A stretch of DNA of 64,000 nt from an uncultured Lachnospiraceae bacterium (GTDB lineage: Bacteria > Bacillota > Clostridia > Lachnospirales > Lachnospiraceae): the NCBI GenBank assembly GCA_934317005.1, contig CAKREB010000012.1:1-64000 (forward strand). The letters run 5' to 3'. Numbering within the stretch: the first letter of the stretch is position 1; each line of letters starts with the position of its first letter. Shown in pieces: positions 33,401-43,498 of the stretch. Made by a program: the position numbers and the translations under genes. Under the pieces are notes generated by a model. It was not told the DNA's origin, searched no databases, and saw only the letters and a list, made by a program, of their open reading frames with translations.

Positions 33401-34195
33401 ATGTTTCGAACAAGATTGATTAGTGGTATCGTTTTGATGGCGATTACCATTGCATTGATGGTATATGGCAGCTATCCGTTGTTTTGGGTAATTGCTGCAA
33501 TTTCCGTAATCGGATTATTTGAGTTATATCGTGCTGTAGGAATGGAAAAAACATTGCCTGCTGTAGTAGGCTATATTTCAAGCATTATTATTGATATTTT
33601 GATTTTGGATGATGCATACAGTTATTTACTGATGTGGTTTGTACTTACGCTGATGGTTTTGATGGCATGCTATGTGATCGCATATCCAAAGTATAATTCG
33701 GAGCAGATGACCATGCTGTTTTTTGGACTGATCTATGTGACGGTGATGCTTTCTTTTGTATTTAAGGTACGTTTTGTCGCTAATGGTATTTTATATGTAT
33801 GGCTTATATTTATAGGAGCATGGGGCTCAGATACATGTGCTTATTGTGTAGGAAAGCTTTGCGGCAAGCATAAGCTGCCATCAAAGTTAAGTCCGAATAA
33901 GACGATTGAGGGATGTGCTGGCGGTATTGTCGGTGCAGCACTGATCGGTTTTCTGTTTGCACTTGCATTCTTTACTAAAAATACAGAATATTGGTGGAAA
34001 TTTGCGGCAATCGGTGGTGTTTCCTCTGTTATTTCCCAGATTGGTGATCTGACGGCGTCTGCCATCAAAAGAAACCATGATATCAAAGATTATGGTAAGC
34101 TGATTCCGGGACACGGTGGAATTTTAGACCGTTTTGACAGTATTATCTTTATTGCACCGGTTGTATATTATCTTGTGACATTTTTAGGATTATAA
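33401..34195 (+). CDS. cdsA: Phosphatidate cytidylyltransferase
   Basis: A 264-residue membrane enzyme with about eight hydrophobic helices. It starts at ATG 33401, nine bases after GGAGG; a GTG at 33389 overlaps that site. The CdsA signature is present near the C-terminus (SAIKRNHDIKDYGKLIPGHGG, then DRFDS). It makes CDP-diacylglycerol for phospholipid synthesis. Its position between uppS and dxr is conserved. Confidence 0.92.
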   Translation: MFRTRLISGIVLMAITIALMVYGSYPLFWVIAAISVIGLFELYRAVGMEKTLPAVVGYISSIIIDILILDDAYSYLLMWFVLTLMVLMACYVIAYPKYNSEQMTMLFFGLIYVTVMLSFVFKVRFVANGILYVWLIFIGAWGSDTCAYCVGKLCGKHKLPSKLSPNKTIEGCAGGIVGAALIGFLFALAFFTKNTEYWWKFAAIGGVSSVISQIGDLTASAIKRNHDIKDYGKLIPGHGGILDRFDSIIFIAPVVYYLVTFLGL

Positions 34196-34275
34196 GATAC
34201 TTTTGACTGAAAGAGGTATTTGATTTTTGATACGAATTGTACCGCTCATGACAGGCGGAGGCATGGAGGATTGAC

Positions 34276-35424
34276 ATGAAAAATATAATGCTATTAGGTT
34301 CTACCGGATCGATCGGTACGCAGACGTTGGATGTGGTACGACAAAATGAGGATATGAAGATTGTTTCTCTTGCGGTATATGGCAGCATTGAACGGTTGGA
34401 GAAGCAGATAGAGGAGTTTGAACCTAAGATAGTTTGTGTTTATCAGGAAGACAAGGCACTGGAGCTTAAAAAGCGTCTTTCCGGAAAAAAGGTGGAAGTG
34501 GTATCCGGAATGGATGGTCTGATCGCGTGTGCTACCGTTTCGGAGGGAAATATCGTTGTAGCTGCTGTGGTCGGAATGATCGGAATACGTCCTGTAATTG
34601 AAGCAATTAAGGCGAAAAAGGATATTGCTTTTGCAAACAAGGAAACATTGGTGACAGCAGGACATATTATCATGCCACTGATTAAGAAGATGGGAGTGAA
34701 GATGCTTCCGGTTGACAGTGAGCATGCAGCTATCTTTCAGTGCCTGAATGGAGAAAATCACAGTGAGATTGCAAATATTATTCTGACAGCATCCGGTGGC
34801 CCGTTTCGCGGAAAAAAGCGTGAAGAGCTTACACACGTAACTGTTTCTGATGCCTTGAATCATCCAAACTGGTCAATGGGAAAGAAAATCACAATTGATT
34901 CCTCGACTATGGTAAATAAGGGTCTGGAGGTAATAGAAGCAAGGTGGCTTTTTGATGTATCCTTTGATCAGATTCAGGTGGTTTTACAGCCACAGAGCAT
35001 TATTCATTCGATGGTTGAGTTTCAGGATGGTGCGGTGATGGCGCAGCTTGGGACACCGGATATGCGGCTGCCGATCCAGTACGCGCTGTGTTATCCAAAT
35101 CGAAGAGAGCGGATGGGAGAGCGTCTTGATTTTCATAAGCTTTCTGCGATTACATTTGAACAGCCGGATATGGAAACATTTCGTGGTCTGGCACTTGCGT
35201 ATGAGGCAGGAAGAACAGGTGGCAGTATGCCTACGGTATTAAATGCAGCAAATGAGCGTGCCGTTTCGTTGTTTTTAAAGGAAAAGATATCATATCTTGC
35301 GATGGCAGATATGATTGAGGATGCGATGAATGCGCATCAGGTGATTGCTGAGCCATCGTTAGAAGAGATATTAGAAACAGAACAAAAAGTATATGAGTAT
35401 ATTGATAAGAAATATATGATGTAA
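34276..35424 (+). CDS. dxr: 1-deoxy-D-xylulose 5-phosphate reductoisomerase
   Basis: A 382-residue NADPH-dependent enzyme behind GGAGG. Motifs include GSTGSIGTQTLDVV, ANKETLVTAG, PVDSEHAAIFQCL and SSTMVNKGLEVIEA. It makes 2-C-methylerythritol 4-phosphate, the committed step of the MEP isoprenoid pathway. ispG lies two genes downstream; together with uppS this is an isoprenoid-focused block. Confidence 0.95.
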   Translation: MKNIMLLGSTGSIGTQTLDVVRQNEDMKIVSLAVYGSIERLEKQIEEFEPKIVCVYQEDKALELKKRLSGKKVEVVSGMDGLIACATVSEGNIVVAAVVGMIGIRPVIEAIKAKKDIAFANKETLVTAGHIIMPLIKKMGVKMLPVDSEHAAIFQCLNGENHSEIANIILTASGGPFRGKKREELTHVTVSDALNHPNWSMGKKITIDSSTMVNKGLEVIEARWLFDVSFDQIQVVLQPQSIIHSMVEFQDGAVMAQLGTPDMRLPIQYALCYPNRRERMGERLDFHKLSAITFEQPDMETFRGLALAYEAGRTGGSMPTVLNAANERAVSLFLKEKISYLAMADMIEDAMNAHQVIAEPSLEEILETEQKVYEYIDKKYMM

Positions 35425-35531
35425 GGGTTAAAAGCAGATTGTAATCTGTTTGCAGGATTGTAGGAATTGTCTGGCAATGGTGCAATCCGCAGCATCAAAA
35501 GTTTTGAATATAGAAGGAATTGAGGTAGTAT

Positions 35532-36890
35532 ATGAATATTATTGTAGCGTTATTGATTTTTACGGTGATCGTGGTAGCACATGAGTTAGGACATTTTCTT
35601 CTTGCAAAGAAAAATGGTGTAGGAGTACCGGAATTTTCTGTTGGAATGGGGCCTCGCATTATTACGGCAGCAAAGACAGAGAAAGGTTTTATTGTGAAGT
35701 TTTTCTGCTCACAGAAGACAATGGATGAGTTGGAAGATTGGAAGAATGTGACCAGATATTCCTGGAAGCTGCTTCCTATCGGTGGTTCCTGTGCCATGAT
35801 CGGTGAGGATGAAGAAAATGATGCTCCGGATTCTTTTAACAGCAAAGGGGTATGGGCAAGATTTTCCATCGTGTTTGCAGGGCCGTTTTTTAACTTTATT
35901 CTTGCATTTGTTTTGGCAATTATCATTCTTGCAAACTCAGGAATTGATTACCCCATTGTAGAGTATGTATATGATAATCAGCCGGCACAGTCAGCAGGTA
36001 TTCAGGTAGGGGATGAGATCAAGTCAGTCAACGGTCATAAGATTACGATCGGACGTGAAATTGATACGTATACGCAGTTACATCCTTTAACAGGAAAAAA
36101 TGTTGATATCGTGATTGAAAGAGATGGAAAGCAAAAGACAATCTCATTAGATCCGAATTATCAGACATATCTTTTTGGATTTTCTTACTCTCCTAAAAAG
36201 ACAGACAGTACCAAAATCTCTTCCGTAACAGAAGGAAAAGCTTTTGAAAAAGCCGGGATTGCTGCAGGAGATAAGATTTTAAAGGTAAATGGAACAGAGG
36301 TTTCAAATGGCGAAGAATTAAAATCAGTCATGGAGAAAAATAATACGGATGGAAAGACCGTTGTCTTTACGATTGAGCATAACGGTGCCGAAAAAGAGTA
36401 TGATATTACACCGGAAGCTTATAAAACAAAGACACTTGGTCTGTACGCTTCCGGAGATATTAAAGGTGGCAGTGCTCTTGAAATCTTAAAGTACAGTGTG
36501 GTAGAAGTGAAGTATTGGATTGAAACGACTGTGGCAAGCTTAGGACAGCTTATTACCGGCAAGCTTAGTGTAAAAGAAGTTTCCGGTCCGGTTGGAATTG
36601 TAGATACTGTAGGAAGCATGATCGATCAGAGTGCAGATTACGGAATGCGCGTTGTTATATTAAACATGCTTTATATGTCTGTGCTATTAAGTGCGAATCT
36701 GGGTGTAATGAACCTGTTGCCGTTACCGGCATTGGATGGCGGACGTCTGGTATTTATTTTAATCGAGGCAGTACGTGGAAAGCCTGTTGACCGCGATAAG
36801 GAAGGTTATGTACATTTTGCAGGATTTATATTATTGATGCTCTTTATGGTATTTGTTATGTATAACGATATTATAAAGATTATTCATTAG
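35532..36890 (+). CDS. rseP: RIP metalloprotease RseP/RasP
   Basis: A 452-residue intramembrane site-2 protease. The zinc motif HELGH is in the first helix (VVAHELGHFLLAKK, residues 17-30). Two PDZ-like segments follow (around 145-215 with AGIQVGDEIKSVNG, and 230-300 with AGIAAGDKILKVNG). The second metal-binding motif is in LLPLPALDGGRLVF near the C-terminus. It cuts anti-sigma factors and remnant signal peptides in the membrane. Position between dxr and ispG is conserved in Firmicutes. Many homologues have one PDZ domain; a tandem pair is somewhat long. Confidence 0.93.
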   Translation: MNIIVALLIFTVIVVAHELGHFLLAKKNGVGVPEFSVGMGPRIITAAKTEKGFIVKFFCSQKTMDELEDWKNVTRYSWKLLPIGGSCAMIGEDEENDAPDSFNSKGVWARFSIVFAGPFFNFILAFVLAIIILANSGIDYPIVEYVYDNQPAQSAGIQVGDEIKSVNGHKITIGREIDTYTQLHPLTGKNVDIVIERDGKQKTISLDPNYQTYLFGFSYSPKKTDSTKISSVTEGKAFEKAGIAAGDKILKVNGTEVSNGEELKSVMEKNNTDGKTVVFTIEHNGAEKEYDITPEAYKTKTLGLYASGDIKGGSALEILKYSVVEVKYWIETTVASLGQLITGKLSVKEVSGPVGIVDTVGSMIDQSADYGMRVVILNMLYMSVLLSANLGVMNLLPLPALDGGRLVFILIEAVRGKPVDRDKEGYVHFAGFILLMLFMVFVMYNDIIKIIH

Positions 36891-36921
36891 TGAAAATGAA
36901 AACTTTAGGAGGCGATTAGAA

Positions 36922-37974
36922 ATGCGTGAACATACAAAGGTGATTACGATCGGTAATCGAAAAATCGGTGGAGGAAATCCGATTGCGATTCAGTCTATGA
37001 CAAATACAAAGACAGAAGATGTAAAGGCTACGGTACAGCAGATTCTGGAACTGGAGAAGGCAGGATGTGAGATTATCCGCTGTGCTGTTCCGACAATGGA
37101 AGCAGCAGAGGCCTTGTCAGAGATTAAAAAGCAGATTCACATTCCACTAGTCGCTGATATCCACTTTGATTATCGTCTGGCGATTGCAGCAATTGAGAAC
37201 GGTGCAGATAAGATCCGCATCAATCCGGGAAACATCGGTTCAAAGGAACGTGTGCAGGCGGTGGTAGATGCAGCTAAGGCAAAAAATATTCCAATCCGTG
37301 TTGGTGTCAACAGTGGCTCCCTTGAAAAAGAAATTATTGAAAAATACGGAAAAGTGACAGCGGAAGGTCTGGTTGAAAGCGCGTTAGATAAAGTTCATAT
37401 GATTGAGCAGATGGGATATGACAATCTGGTGATTAGTATTAAGTCCTCTGATGTGCTTATGTGCATTAAGGCACATGAATTGATCGCAGAAAAGACAGAT
37501 TATCCGCTTCATGTAGGGATTACAGAATCCGGTTCGATTCTTGCAGGAAATATTAAATCAGCGATTGGTTTAGGAAATATCCTGTATCAGGGAATCGGTG
37601 ATACGATCCGTGTTTCCCTGACAGGGGCACCGGTTGAGGAAATCCGTTCTGCAAAGTTAATCTTAAAGACGTTAGGTCTGCGAAAAGGCGGCGTTACCGT
37701 AGTGTCCTGTCCAACCTGTGGCCGGACACAGATTGATCTGATCGGACTTGCCGGTAAGGTTGAAAAGCTGGTGCAGGATATGGATCTGGATATTAAGGTT
37801 GCGGTTATGGGCTGCGTGGTCAATGGACCGGGGGAAGCCAGAGAAGCGGATATAGGTATTGCCGGAGGAAAAGGAGAGGGACTTTTGATCAAAAAGGGTG
37901 AAGTAATCCGCAAAGTTCCGGAGGCAGATCTGTTAGATGCCCTGAAAGAAGAACTGGAACAGATGGCAAAGTGA
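36922..37974 (+). CDS. ispG: 4-hydroxy-3-methylbut-2-enyl diphosphate synthase
   Basis: A 350-residue iron-sulfur enzyme of the MEP pathway, behind AGGAGG. Cysteines for the [4Fe-4S] cluster are in SCPTCGRTQIDL and GCVVNGPGEA near the C-terminus. N-terminal motifs are GGGNPIAIQSMTNT and VADIHFDYRLA. It converts methylerythritol cyclodiphosphate to HMBPP. The next gene, polC, begins 40 bases later, so the whole cluster may be one transcript. Confidence 0.95.
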   Translation: MREHTKVITIGNRKIGGGNPIAIQSMTNTKTEDVKATVQQILELEKAGCEIIRCAVPTMEAAEALSEIKKQIHIPLVADIHFDYRLAIAAIENGADKIRINPGNIGSKERVQAVVDAAKAKNIPIRVGVNSGSLEKEIIEKYGKVTAEGLVESALDKVHMIEQMGYDNLVISIKSSDVLMCIKAHELIAEKTDYPLHVGITESGSILAGNIKSAIGLGNILYQGIGDTIRVSLTGAPVEEIRSAKLILKTLGLRKGGVTVVSCPTCGRTQIDLIGLAGKVEKLVQDMDLDIKVAVMGCVVNGPGEAREADIGIAGGKGEGLLIKKGEVIRKVPEADLLDALKEELEQMAK

Positions 37975-38014
37975 TAAGGCGTTTTTTGACAGAAGTATAT
38001 AGGATGTGAATAGT

Positions 38015-41000
38015 ATGGAAAAACTCTTATTAGAAACGTTTGACGGATTATCCCTGACAGACCGTCAGAAGAAAATATTTTCTGATGTCTATGTCAAAAG
38101 AGTTGTGTTGTCAAAGGAACACAAAAAGATCACGGTGTATATGGAAAGCAGTCATGTGATTGCTTTTCGTGAAATTTCACTTTTGGAATATGCACTGAAT
38201 CAGGAGATGGGAAAGACTGGCTTTTTGGTATCGGTGAAGGAGCGTTTTTCTCTCTCTGAGCAGTATACGCCCAAATTGTTTTGGAAAGAATATCAGGACA
38301 GCATCCTTTTGATCCTAAAGGAAACGAATGTACTGCTTTTTAATATGATGTATCGAGGGGAAGTGACGATGGAAGGAACTTCCTTTCTTTTAGCGTGCGA
38401 AAAAGATGTGCTTTTTCAGGCAAGAGAGCAGCAGTTGGTTGAGCTGCTTCAGGAGATATTTAAAGAAAAAGCGGCATTTGAGATTGAGGTTTCTGTAGAG
38501 TTTTCTTTGGAGCCAAAGACGGTGCAGACAGAAGGCTATGAGGTCTTTAAGCGAAATGCACAGGGGTATTTTACCTGTACGCATGTGAAAGATCTGTATG
38601 ATCAGGCAGAGTATGCTACGACGGATACTTCAAATGACGTTTCGCCAAATCATACACAGACAGGGAATGAAATGGATGCCGCAAAGTATGACAGGCAGGC
38701 AGCTTTGGCCGGAAGTGATCAGAGTGCGAAAAACAGGCAGATGCCGGTACAGTCTGACGGAGCAATGTCTGGCTTTGATGTACCGCCACAGTCTGACGGA
38801 GCGATGATGGGATTTGACATACCGCCACAGTCTGATGGGGCAATGATGGGATTTGACATACCGCCACAGTCTGATGGGGCAATGATGGGATTTGATATAC
38901 CACCACAGCAGGAACAAAAGAAGGCACCAAAAACGGCAGCGCACGCAGAGGAGAAGAAGAAAACAAATGCAGCGAAAAGCTCTGAAAAAGGTGGATATGC
39001 CAAAAAAGGAGCTTTTAGCAAGGGAAAATCAAAATGGGGGCAGGGCCCGATTGATGAAGACTGTTTCTATGGCAGAAACTGCGAGGGAGAGCTTGTTAAG
39101 ATTGCAGATATTCAGGGTGAGATCCGTGAAGTGGTGATTGAGGGAATGGTTGTCAGTGTAGAGGAACGTGAGATTAGAAATGAAAAAGTTATCTATATGT
39201 TTAGTATATCAGATTTCACGGATTCTATTATGGCAAAGGTCTTTCTGGAAAAGGATGAATTGGAACTGATGCGGGAAAACATTAAAAAGGGAAAATTCAT
39301 TAAGCTGAAGGGAAATCCGATGTATGACACGTATAGCCGTGAGATTACGATCAGTTCTGTCCGGGGAATCAAGCCTGGTGTGGATACACGTGTCAAGCGC
39401 ATGGATACCTATGAGGGCATGAAGCGTGTGGAACTGCATGCGCATACACAGATGAGTGAGATGGACTCTGTCGTTCCGGTCCGTGATTTTGTAAAGACAG
39501 CCAAAAGCTGGGGACATAAGGCACTTGCCATTACAGATCACGGTGTGGTACAGGCATTCCCTGATGCAGCACATGAGGTTTCTGCGGACGAAGAGTTTAA
39601 AATGCTCTACGGTGTGGAAGCTTATCTGGTGGATGACTTGATCGAGGCAGTCAGAGATGATAAGGGACAGGATTTACAGGGCAATTTTGTTGTATTTGAT
39701 CTGGAAACAACAGGAATTGGAGCAAAGAGCAATCAGATCATTGAGATAGGCGCAGTAAAAGTGGTAAATGGCAAGATGACCGATACTTTTAGCGTATTTG
39801 TCAACCCGATGCGTCCTATTCCATATCAGATCCAGAAGCTGACGGGCATTGATGATTCTATGGTGGCTAAAGCACGAACAATAGAAGAAATCCTTCCGGA
39901 GTTTATGGCATTTTGCGATGGCTGTGTCATGGTAGCGCATAACGCTTCCTTTGATATTGGTTTTATTGATCAGAAGGCAAAGGATCAGGGGATTACAACA
40001 GATTATACTGTGGTTGATACAGTGTCTGTTGCACGTGCCCTGTTACCGGATCTGAAGCGTTATAAGTTAGATACTGTAGCAAAAAGATTAGGCGTTTCAC
40101 TGGAAAATCACCACCGCGCAGTAGATGATGCAACGGCAACGGCAGAAATCTTTGTGCGAATGGTAGAACGGCTCGAGGCAAAAGGAATCACGACGCTGAC
40201 ACAGTTAAATGAATTTTGTGTGCCGGATGAAGAAACGATTCGAAAGATGCCGTCCTATCATGCCGTTATCCTTGCCAAAAATGAAACGGGACGTGTCAAT
40301 TTGTATCGTCTTGTATCGGAATCACATTTGAAATATTTTAATCGGCGACCGAAGCTGCCAAAAAGTCTGTTCTTGAAGTGGAAGGAAGGACTGATGATCG
40401 GTTCTGCCTGCGAGGCGGGAGAACTGTATCGGGCAATTCTGGAAGAAAAACCCGATGAAGAGATTGACCGTCTGGTGCGCTTTTATGATTATCTGGAGAT
40501 ACAGCCACTTGGAAATAATGCGTTTATGCTGCGTGACAGTGACAAGTATCCACAGATTCAGGATGAAAATGATCTGATGGAGATTAACCGCCGCATTGTT
40601 TCACTGGGAGAAACATATGGAAAACTCGTGGTAGCAACATGTGATGTGCATTTTATGAATGCCGAGGATGAAGTGTACCGCCGGATCATTATGGCAGGAA
40701 AAGGATTTGCGGATGCAGACGAACAGGCACCGCTTTACTATCGTACCACGGAAGAGATGCTTGCAGAATTTCAGTATCTTGGCTCTAAAAAGGCTGAGGA
40801 AATCGTTATTACAAATACAAACCTTATTGCTGATATGGTGGATAAGATTGAACCATGCAGTCCGCGAAAATGCCCTCCGGAAATCGAAAACTCGGATCAG
40901 GATCTGCGAGACATCTGCTATAATCAGGCACACGCTATCTATGGGCCGGATCTTCCGCCGATTGTAGAAGAACGTCTGGAGCGTGAGTTAAATTCCATCA

Positions 41001-42772
41001 TCAGCAATGGATACGCCGTTATGTATATCATTGCGCAAAAGCTGGTGTGGAAGTCAAATGAGGATGGATATCTGGTAGGCTCGCGTGGTTCCGTAGGTTC
41101 TTCATTTGCAGCAACGATGGCGGGAATTACGGAGATCAATCCTTTGCCGGCACACTATTATTGTAAAACGTGCCATTATTATGATTTTGATTCGGAGGAG
41201 TTAAAGGCTCATTCCGGCAACTCGGCATGTGATCTGCCCGATCGCATCTGTCCAAATTGTGGGGAAACACTGGAGAAGGAAGGACATGATATTCCGTTTG
41301 AAACATTTCTTGGATTTAAGGGAAATAAAGAGCCGGATATCGATCTGAACTTTTCGAGCGAATATCAGAGTAATGCACATGACTATACGGAAATCATCTT
41401 TGGTGCAGGACAGACGTTCCGTGCAGGTACGGTAGGTACGCTGGCAGAAAAAACAGCGTATGGTTATGTCAAAAAGTATTGCGAGGAACGCAATATTACA
41501 AAAAGAAGTGCTGAGATTGAACGAATTGCACATGGATGTGAGGGTGTCAGACGTTCAACCGGTCAGCATCCAGGTGGAATTGTTGTATTGCCGATGGGAG
41601 AAGAAATCTATACCTTTACACCGGTACAGCATCCGGCAAATGATATGACAACAAAGATCATAACAACGCATTTTGATTATCATAAGATTGATGCAAACCT
41701 GTTAAAGCTTGATATTTTGGGACATCAGGATCCGACCATGATCCGTATGCTAGAGGATCTGACAGATGTAGACGCCGGAAAGATCCGAATGGATGATCAG
41801 GCAGTGCTTTCGCTCTTTGCCAGTACAGAGGCACTTGGAATCACACCGGAGGATATTGGTGGATGTACGCTTGGATGCTTAGGACTTCCGGAGTTTGGTA
41901 CACCGTTTGTTATCGGTATGCTCTTAGATGCAAAGCCAAAGAACTTTTCTGATCTGGTGCGTATTTCCGGTCTTTCGCATGGTACGGATGTATGGCTAAA
42001 CAATGCGCAGTATTATATCACGGAAGGATACTGTACTTTGTCCTCTGCAATCTGTACCCGTGATGATATTATGACATATCTGATTCATATGGGCGTGGAA
42101 AATGAACGCTCCTTTAAGATCATGGAAAGCGTCCGTAAGGGAAAAGGTCTGGATGAGAGCATGGAAGCAGACATGCGTGCCTGCAATGTGCCGGAGTGGT
42201 ATCTGGAATCCTGCAAAAAGATTAAATACATGTTCCCGAAAGCACATGCGGCAGCTTATGTTATGATGGCACTTCGTGTGGCATATTTTAAGGTGCACTA
42301 CCCGCTTGCTTACTATGCGGCATTTTTCAGCATCCGTGCCACTTCCTTTAACTATGAGTTGATGTGCATGGGAAAGGATCGTTTGGAGTATTATATGAAT
42401 GATTATCAAAGCCGGAAAAATGATCTTTCGGACAAGGAGAAGAGTACACTGGAAGATATGAAGATCGTGCAGGAAATGTATGCGCGAGGTTTTGAATTTG
42501 TAAAGATTGATATTTACCGTTCCAAAGCAAACCGTTTTCAGATCGTGGACGGCAAGCTGATGCCATCCTTTGCAACCATTGATGGTCTGGGAGATAAGGC
42601 TGCCGAGATGATTGAGGACGAGGCAAGCAAGGGACCGTTTTTATCAAGAGAGGATTTTAAAAACCGTTGTAAAGTCAGTGCAAATACAGTGGAAAGCATG
42701 GCAAGGCTGGGACTGATGGGAGATCTTCCACATACAAACCAGATTTCACTGCTTGACTTTATGGAAATGTGA
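38015..42772 (+). CDS. polC: DNA polymerase III PolC-type alpha subunit
   Basis: A 1585-residue replicative polymerase of the Gram-positive PolC type. ATG 38015 is preferred; an upstream GTG at 38006 is in frame and lies inside the AGGATG region. The order is N-terminal domain, a repeat-bearing linker (about residues 200-340), OB fold, PHP domain (ELHAHTQMSEMDS near 474), inserted DEDD exonuclease (VFDLETTG near 561; HRAVDDA), palm with EPDIDLNF near 1106-1111, a zinc finger (CKTC...CPNCG, about 1050-1085) and the C-terminal helix-hairpin region. Four 13-residue repeats in the linker are unusual. It is the final gene of the ispG-side cluster. Confidence 0.95.
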   Translation: MEKLLLETFDGLSLTDRQKKIFSDVYVKRVVLSKEHKKITVYMESSHVIAFREISLLEYALNQEMGKTGFLVSVKERFSLSEQYTPKLFWKEYQDSILLILKETNVLLFNMMYRGEVTMEGTSFLLACEKDVLFQAREQQLVELLQEIFKEKAAFEIEVSVEFSLEPKTVQTEGYEVFKRNAQGYFTCTHVKDLYDQAEYATTDTSNDVSPNHTQTGNEMDAAKYDRQAALAGSDQSAKNRQMPVQSDGAMSGFDVPPQSDGAMMGFDIPPQSDGAMMGFDIPPQSDGAMMGFDIPPQQEQKKAPKTAAHAEEKKKTNAAKSSEKGGYAKKGAFSKGKSKWGQGPIDEDCFYGRNCEGELVKIADIQGEIREVVIEGMVVSVEEREIRNEKVIYMFSISDFTDSIMAKVFLEKDELELMRENIKKGKFIKLKGNPMYDTYSREITISSVRGIKPGVDTRVKRMDTYEGMKRVELHAHTQMSEMDSVVPVRDFVKTAKSWGHKALAITDHGVVQAFPDAAHEVSADEEFKMLYGVEAYLVDDLIEAVRDDKGQDLQGNFVVFDLETTGIGAKSNQIIEIGAVKVVNGKMTDTFSVFVNPMRPIPYQIQKLTGIDDSMVAKARTIEEILPEFMAFCDGCVMVAHNASFDIGFIDQKAKDQGITTDYTVVDTVSVARALLPDLKRYKLDTVAKRLGVSLENHHRAVDDATATAEIFVRMVERLEAKGITTLTQLNEFCVPDEETIRKMPSYHAVILAKNETGRVNLYRLVSESHLKYFNRRPKLPKSLFLKWKEGLMIGSACEAGELYRAILEEKPDEEIDRLVRFYDYLEIQPLGNNAFMLRDSDKYPQIQDENDLMEINRRIVSLGETYGKLVVATCDVHFMNAEDEVYRRIIMAGKGFADADEQAPLYYRTTEEMLAEFQYLGSKKAEEIVITNTNLIADMVDKIEPCSPRKCPPEIENSDQDLRDICYNQAHAIYGPDLPPIVEERLERELNSIISNGYAVMYIIAQKLVWKSNEDGYLVGSRGSVGSSFAATMAGITEINPLPAHYYCKTCHYYDFDSEELKAHSGNSACDLPDRICPNCGETLEKEGHDIPFETFLGFKGNKEPDIDLNFSSEYQSNAHDYTEIIFGAGQTFRAGTVGTLAEKTAYGYVKKYCEERNITKRSAEIERIAHGCEGVRRSTGQHPGGIVVLPMGEEIYTFTPVQHPANDMTTKIITTHFDYHKIDANLLKLDILGHQDPTMIRMLEDLTDVDAGKIRMDDQAVLSLFASTEALGITPEDIGGCTLGCLGLPEFGTPFVIGMLLDAKPKNFSDLVRISGLSHGTDVWLNNAQYYITEGYCTLSSAICTRDDIMTYLIHMGVENERSFKIMESVRKGKGLDESMEADMRACNVPEWYLESCKKIKYMFPKAHAAAYVMMALRVAYFKVHYPLAYYAAFFSIRATSFNYELMCMGKDRLEYYMNDYQSRKNDLSDKEKSTLEDMKIVQEMYARGFEFVKIDIYRSKANRFQIVDGKLMPSFATIDGLGDKAAEMIEDEASKGPFLSREDFKNRCKVSANTVESMARLGLMGDLPHTNQISLLDFMEM
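38750..38905 (+). repeat. 39-bp coding tandem repeat (4 units) in the PolC linker
   Basis: Four units each encode 13 residues with consensus QSDGAMMGFDIPP; the first reads MSGFDVPP. Units two to four are almost identical in DNA sequence, implying recent expansion. The insert lies between the N-terminal domain and the OB fold, at residues 246-297, in a proline- and charge-rich linker. Confidence 0.9.
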
Positions 42773-42788
42773 TCAGGAGGGATGATTT

Positions 42789-43487
42789 ATGCCAGGAATG
42801 TATTATTATTTTGACCCGACGTATGTACTTGTTATTATTGGAGCACTGATCTGCATGGCTGCATCTGCCAATGTAAGCCACACGTATAACCGCTATCGCA
42901 ATGTCAGGACAATGCGCGGTGTCATGGCACAGGAGGTTGCAGCGCAGATGCTGCAGGAGGCGGGCATCTATGATGTCAGGATAGAGCGTGTTAGTGGAAA
43001 TCTGACCGATCATTATGATCCGAGAAACAAGGTGTTACGCCTGTCAGACAGTGTATATGGTTCTTCTTCGGTTGCTGCAGTTGGTGTTGCAGCACATGAG
43101 TGTGGTCATGCAATCCAGCATCAGACAGGATATGTTCCAATCAAAGTCCGCAATGCGATCGTGCCGGTTGTCAATCTTGGTTCGTGGCTTTCCTGGCCGA
43201 TCATGGTTGTCGGTCTGATCATGGGATCGTTTGGGCTTTTAAAGCTTGGAATCCTTTTGTTTGCATTTACGCTGGTATTTCAGATTGTGACGCTTCCGGT
43301 AGAGTTTAATGCTTCCAGACGGGCGTTGCATATTTTAGGTGAGAGAGGAATCTTATACCGTGAGGAGCTTTCCGGTGCCAGAAAGGTTTTAACGGCAGCA
43401 GCACTTACCTATGTAACGGCAGTGATATCTACATTGTTACAGTTATTGCGCCTGATCCTGTTATTTGGCAGAAGATCAGATGATTAA
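42789..43487 (+). CDS. Zinc metallopeptidase, YugP family
   Basis: A 232-residue membrane protein behind CAGGAGGG. The zinc motif HECGHAIQHQ is near residues 100-109. Hydrophobic helices flank it (YVLVIIGALICMAAS at the start; IMVVGLIMGSFGLLKLGILLFAF; AALTYVTAVISTLLQLLRLILLF). Family members are membrane-bound, of unknown substrate. It lies 17 bases after polC but is not known to act in replication. AlkD-like repair protein follows 12 bases later. Confidence 0.85.
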   Translation: MPGMYYYFDPTYVLVIIGALICMAASANVSHTYNRYRNVRTMRGVMAQEVAAQMLQEAGIYDVRIERVSGNLTDHYDPRNKVLRLSDSVYGSSSVAAVGVAAHECGHAIQHQTGYVPIKVRNAIVPVVNLGSWLSWPIMVVGLIMGSFGLLKLGILLFAFTLVFQIVTLPVEFNASRRALHILGERGILYREELSGARKVLTAAALTYVTAVISTLLQLLRLILLFGRRSDD

Positions 43488-43498
43488 GGAGAGAAGCT

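Noticed and set aside
38750..38905. 39-base repeats as a CRISPR array
   Set aside because: They are contiguous coding units inside polC without spacers.
38616..39021. Three overlapping minus-strand frames in polC
   Set aside because: They arise from the repeated coding segment on the + strand and have no start sites or family features.
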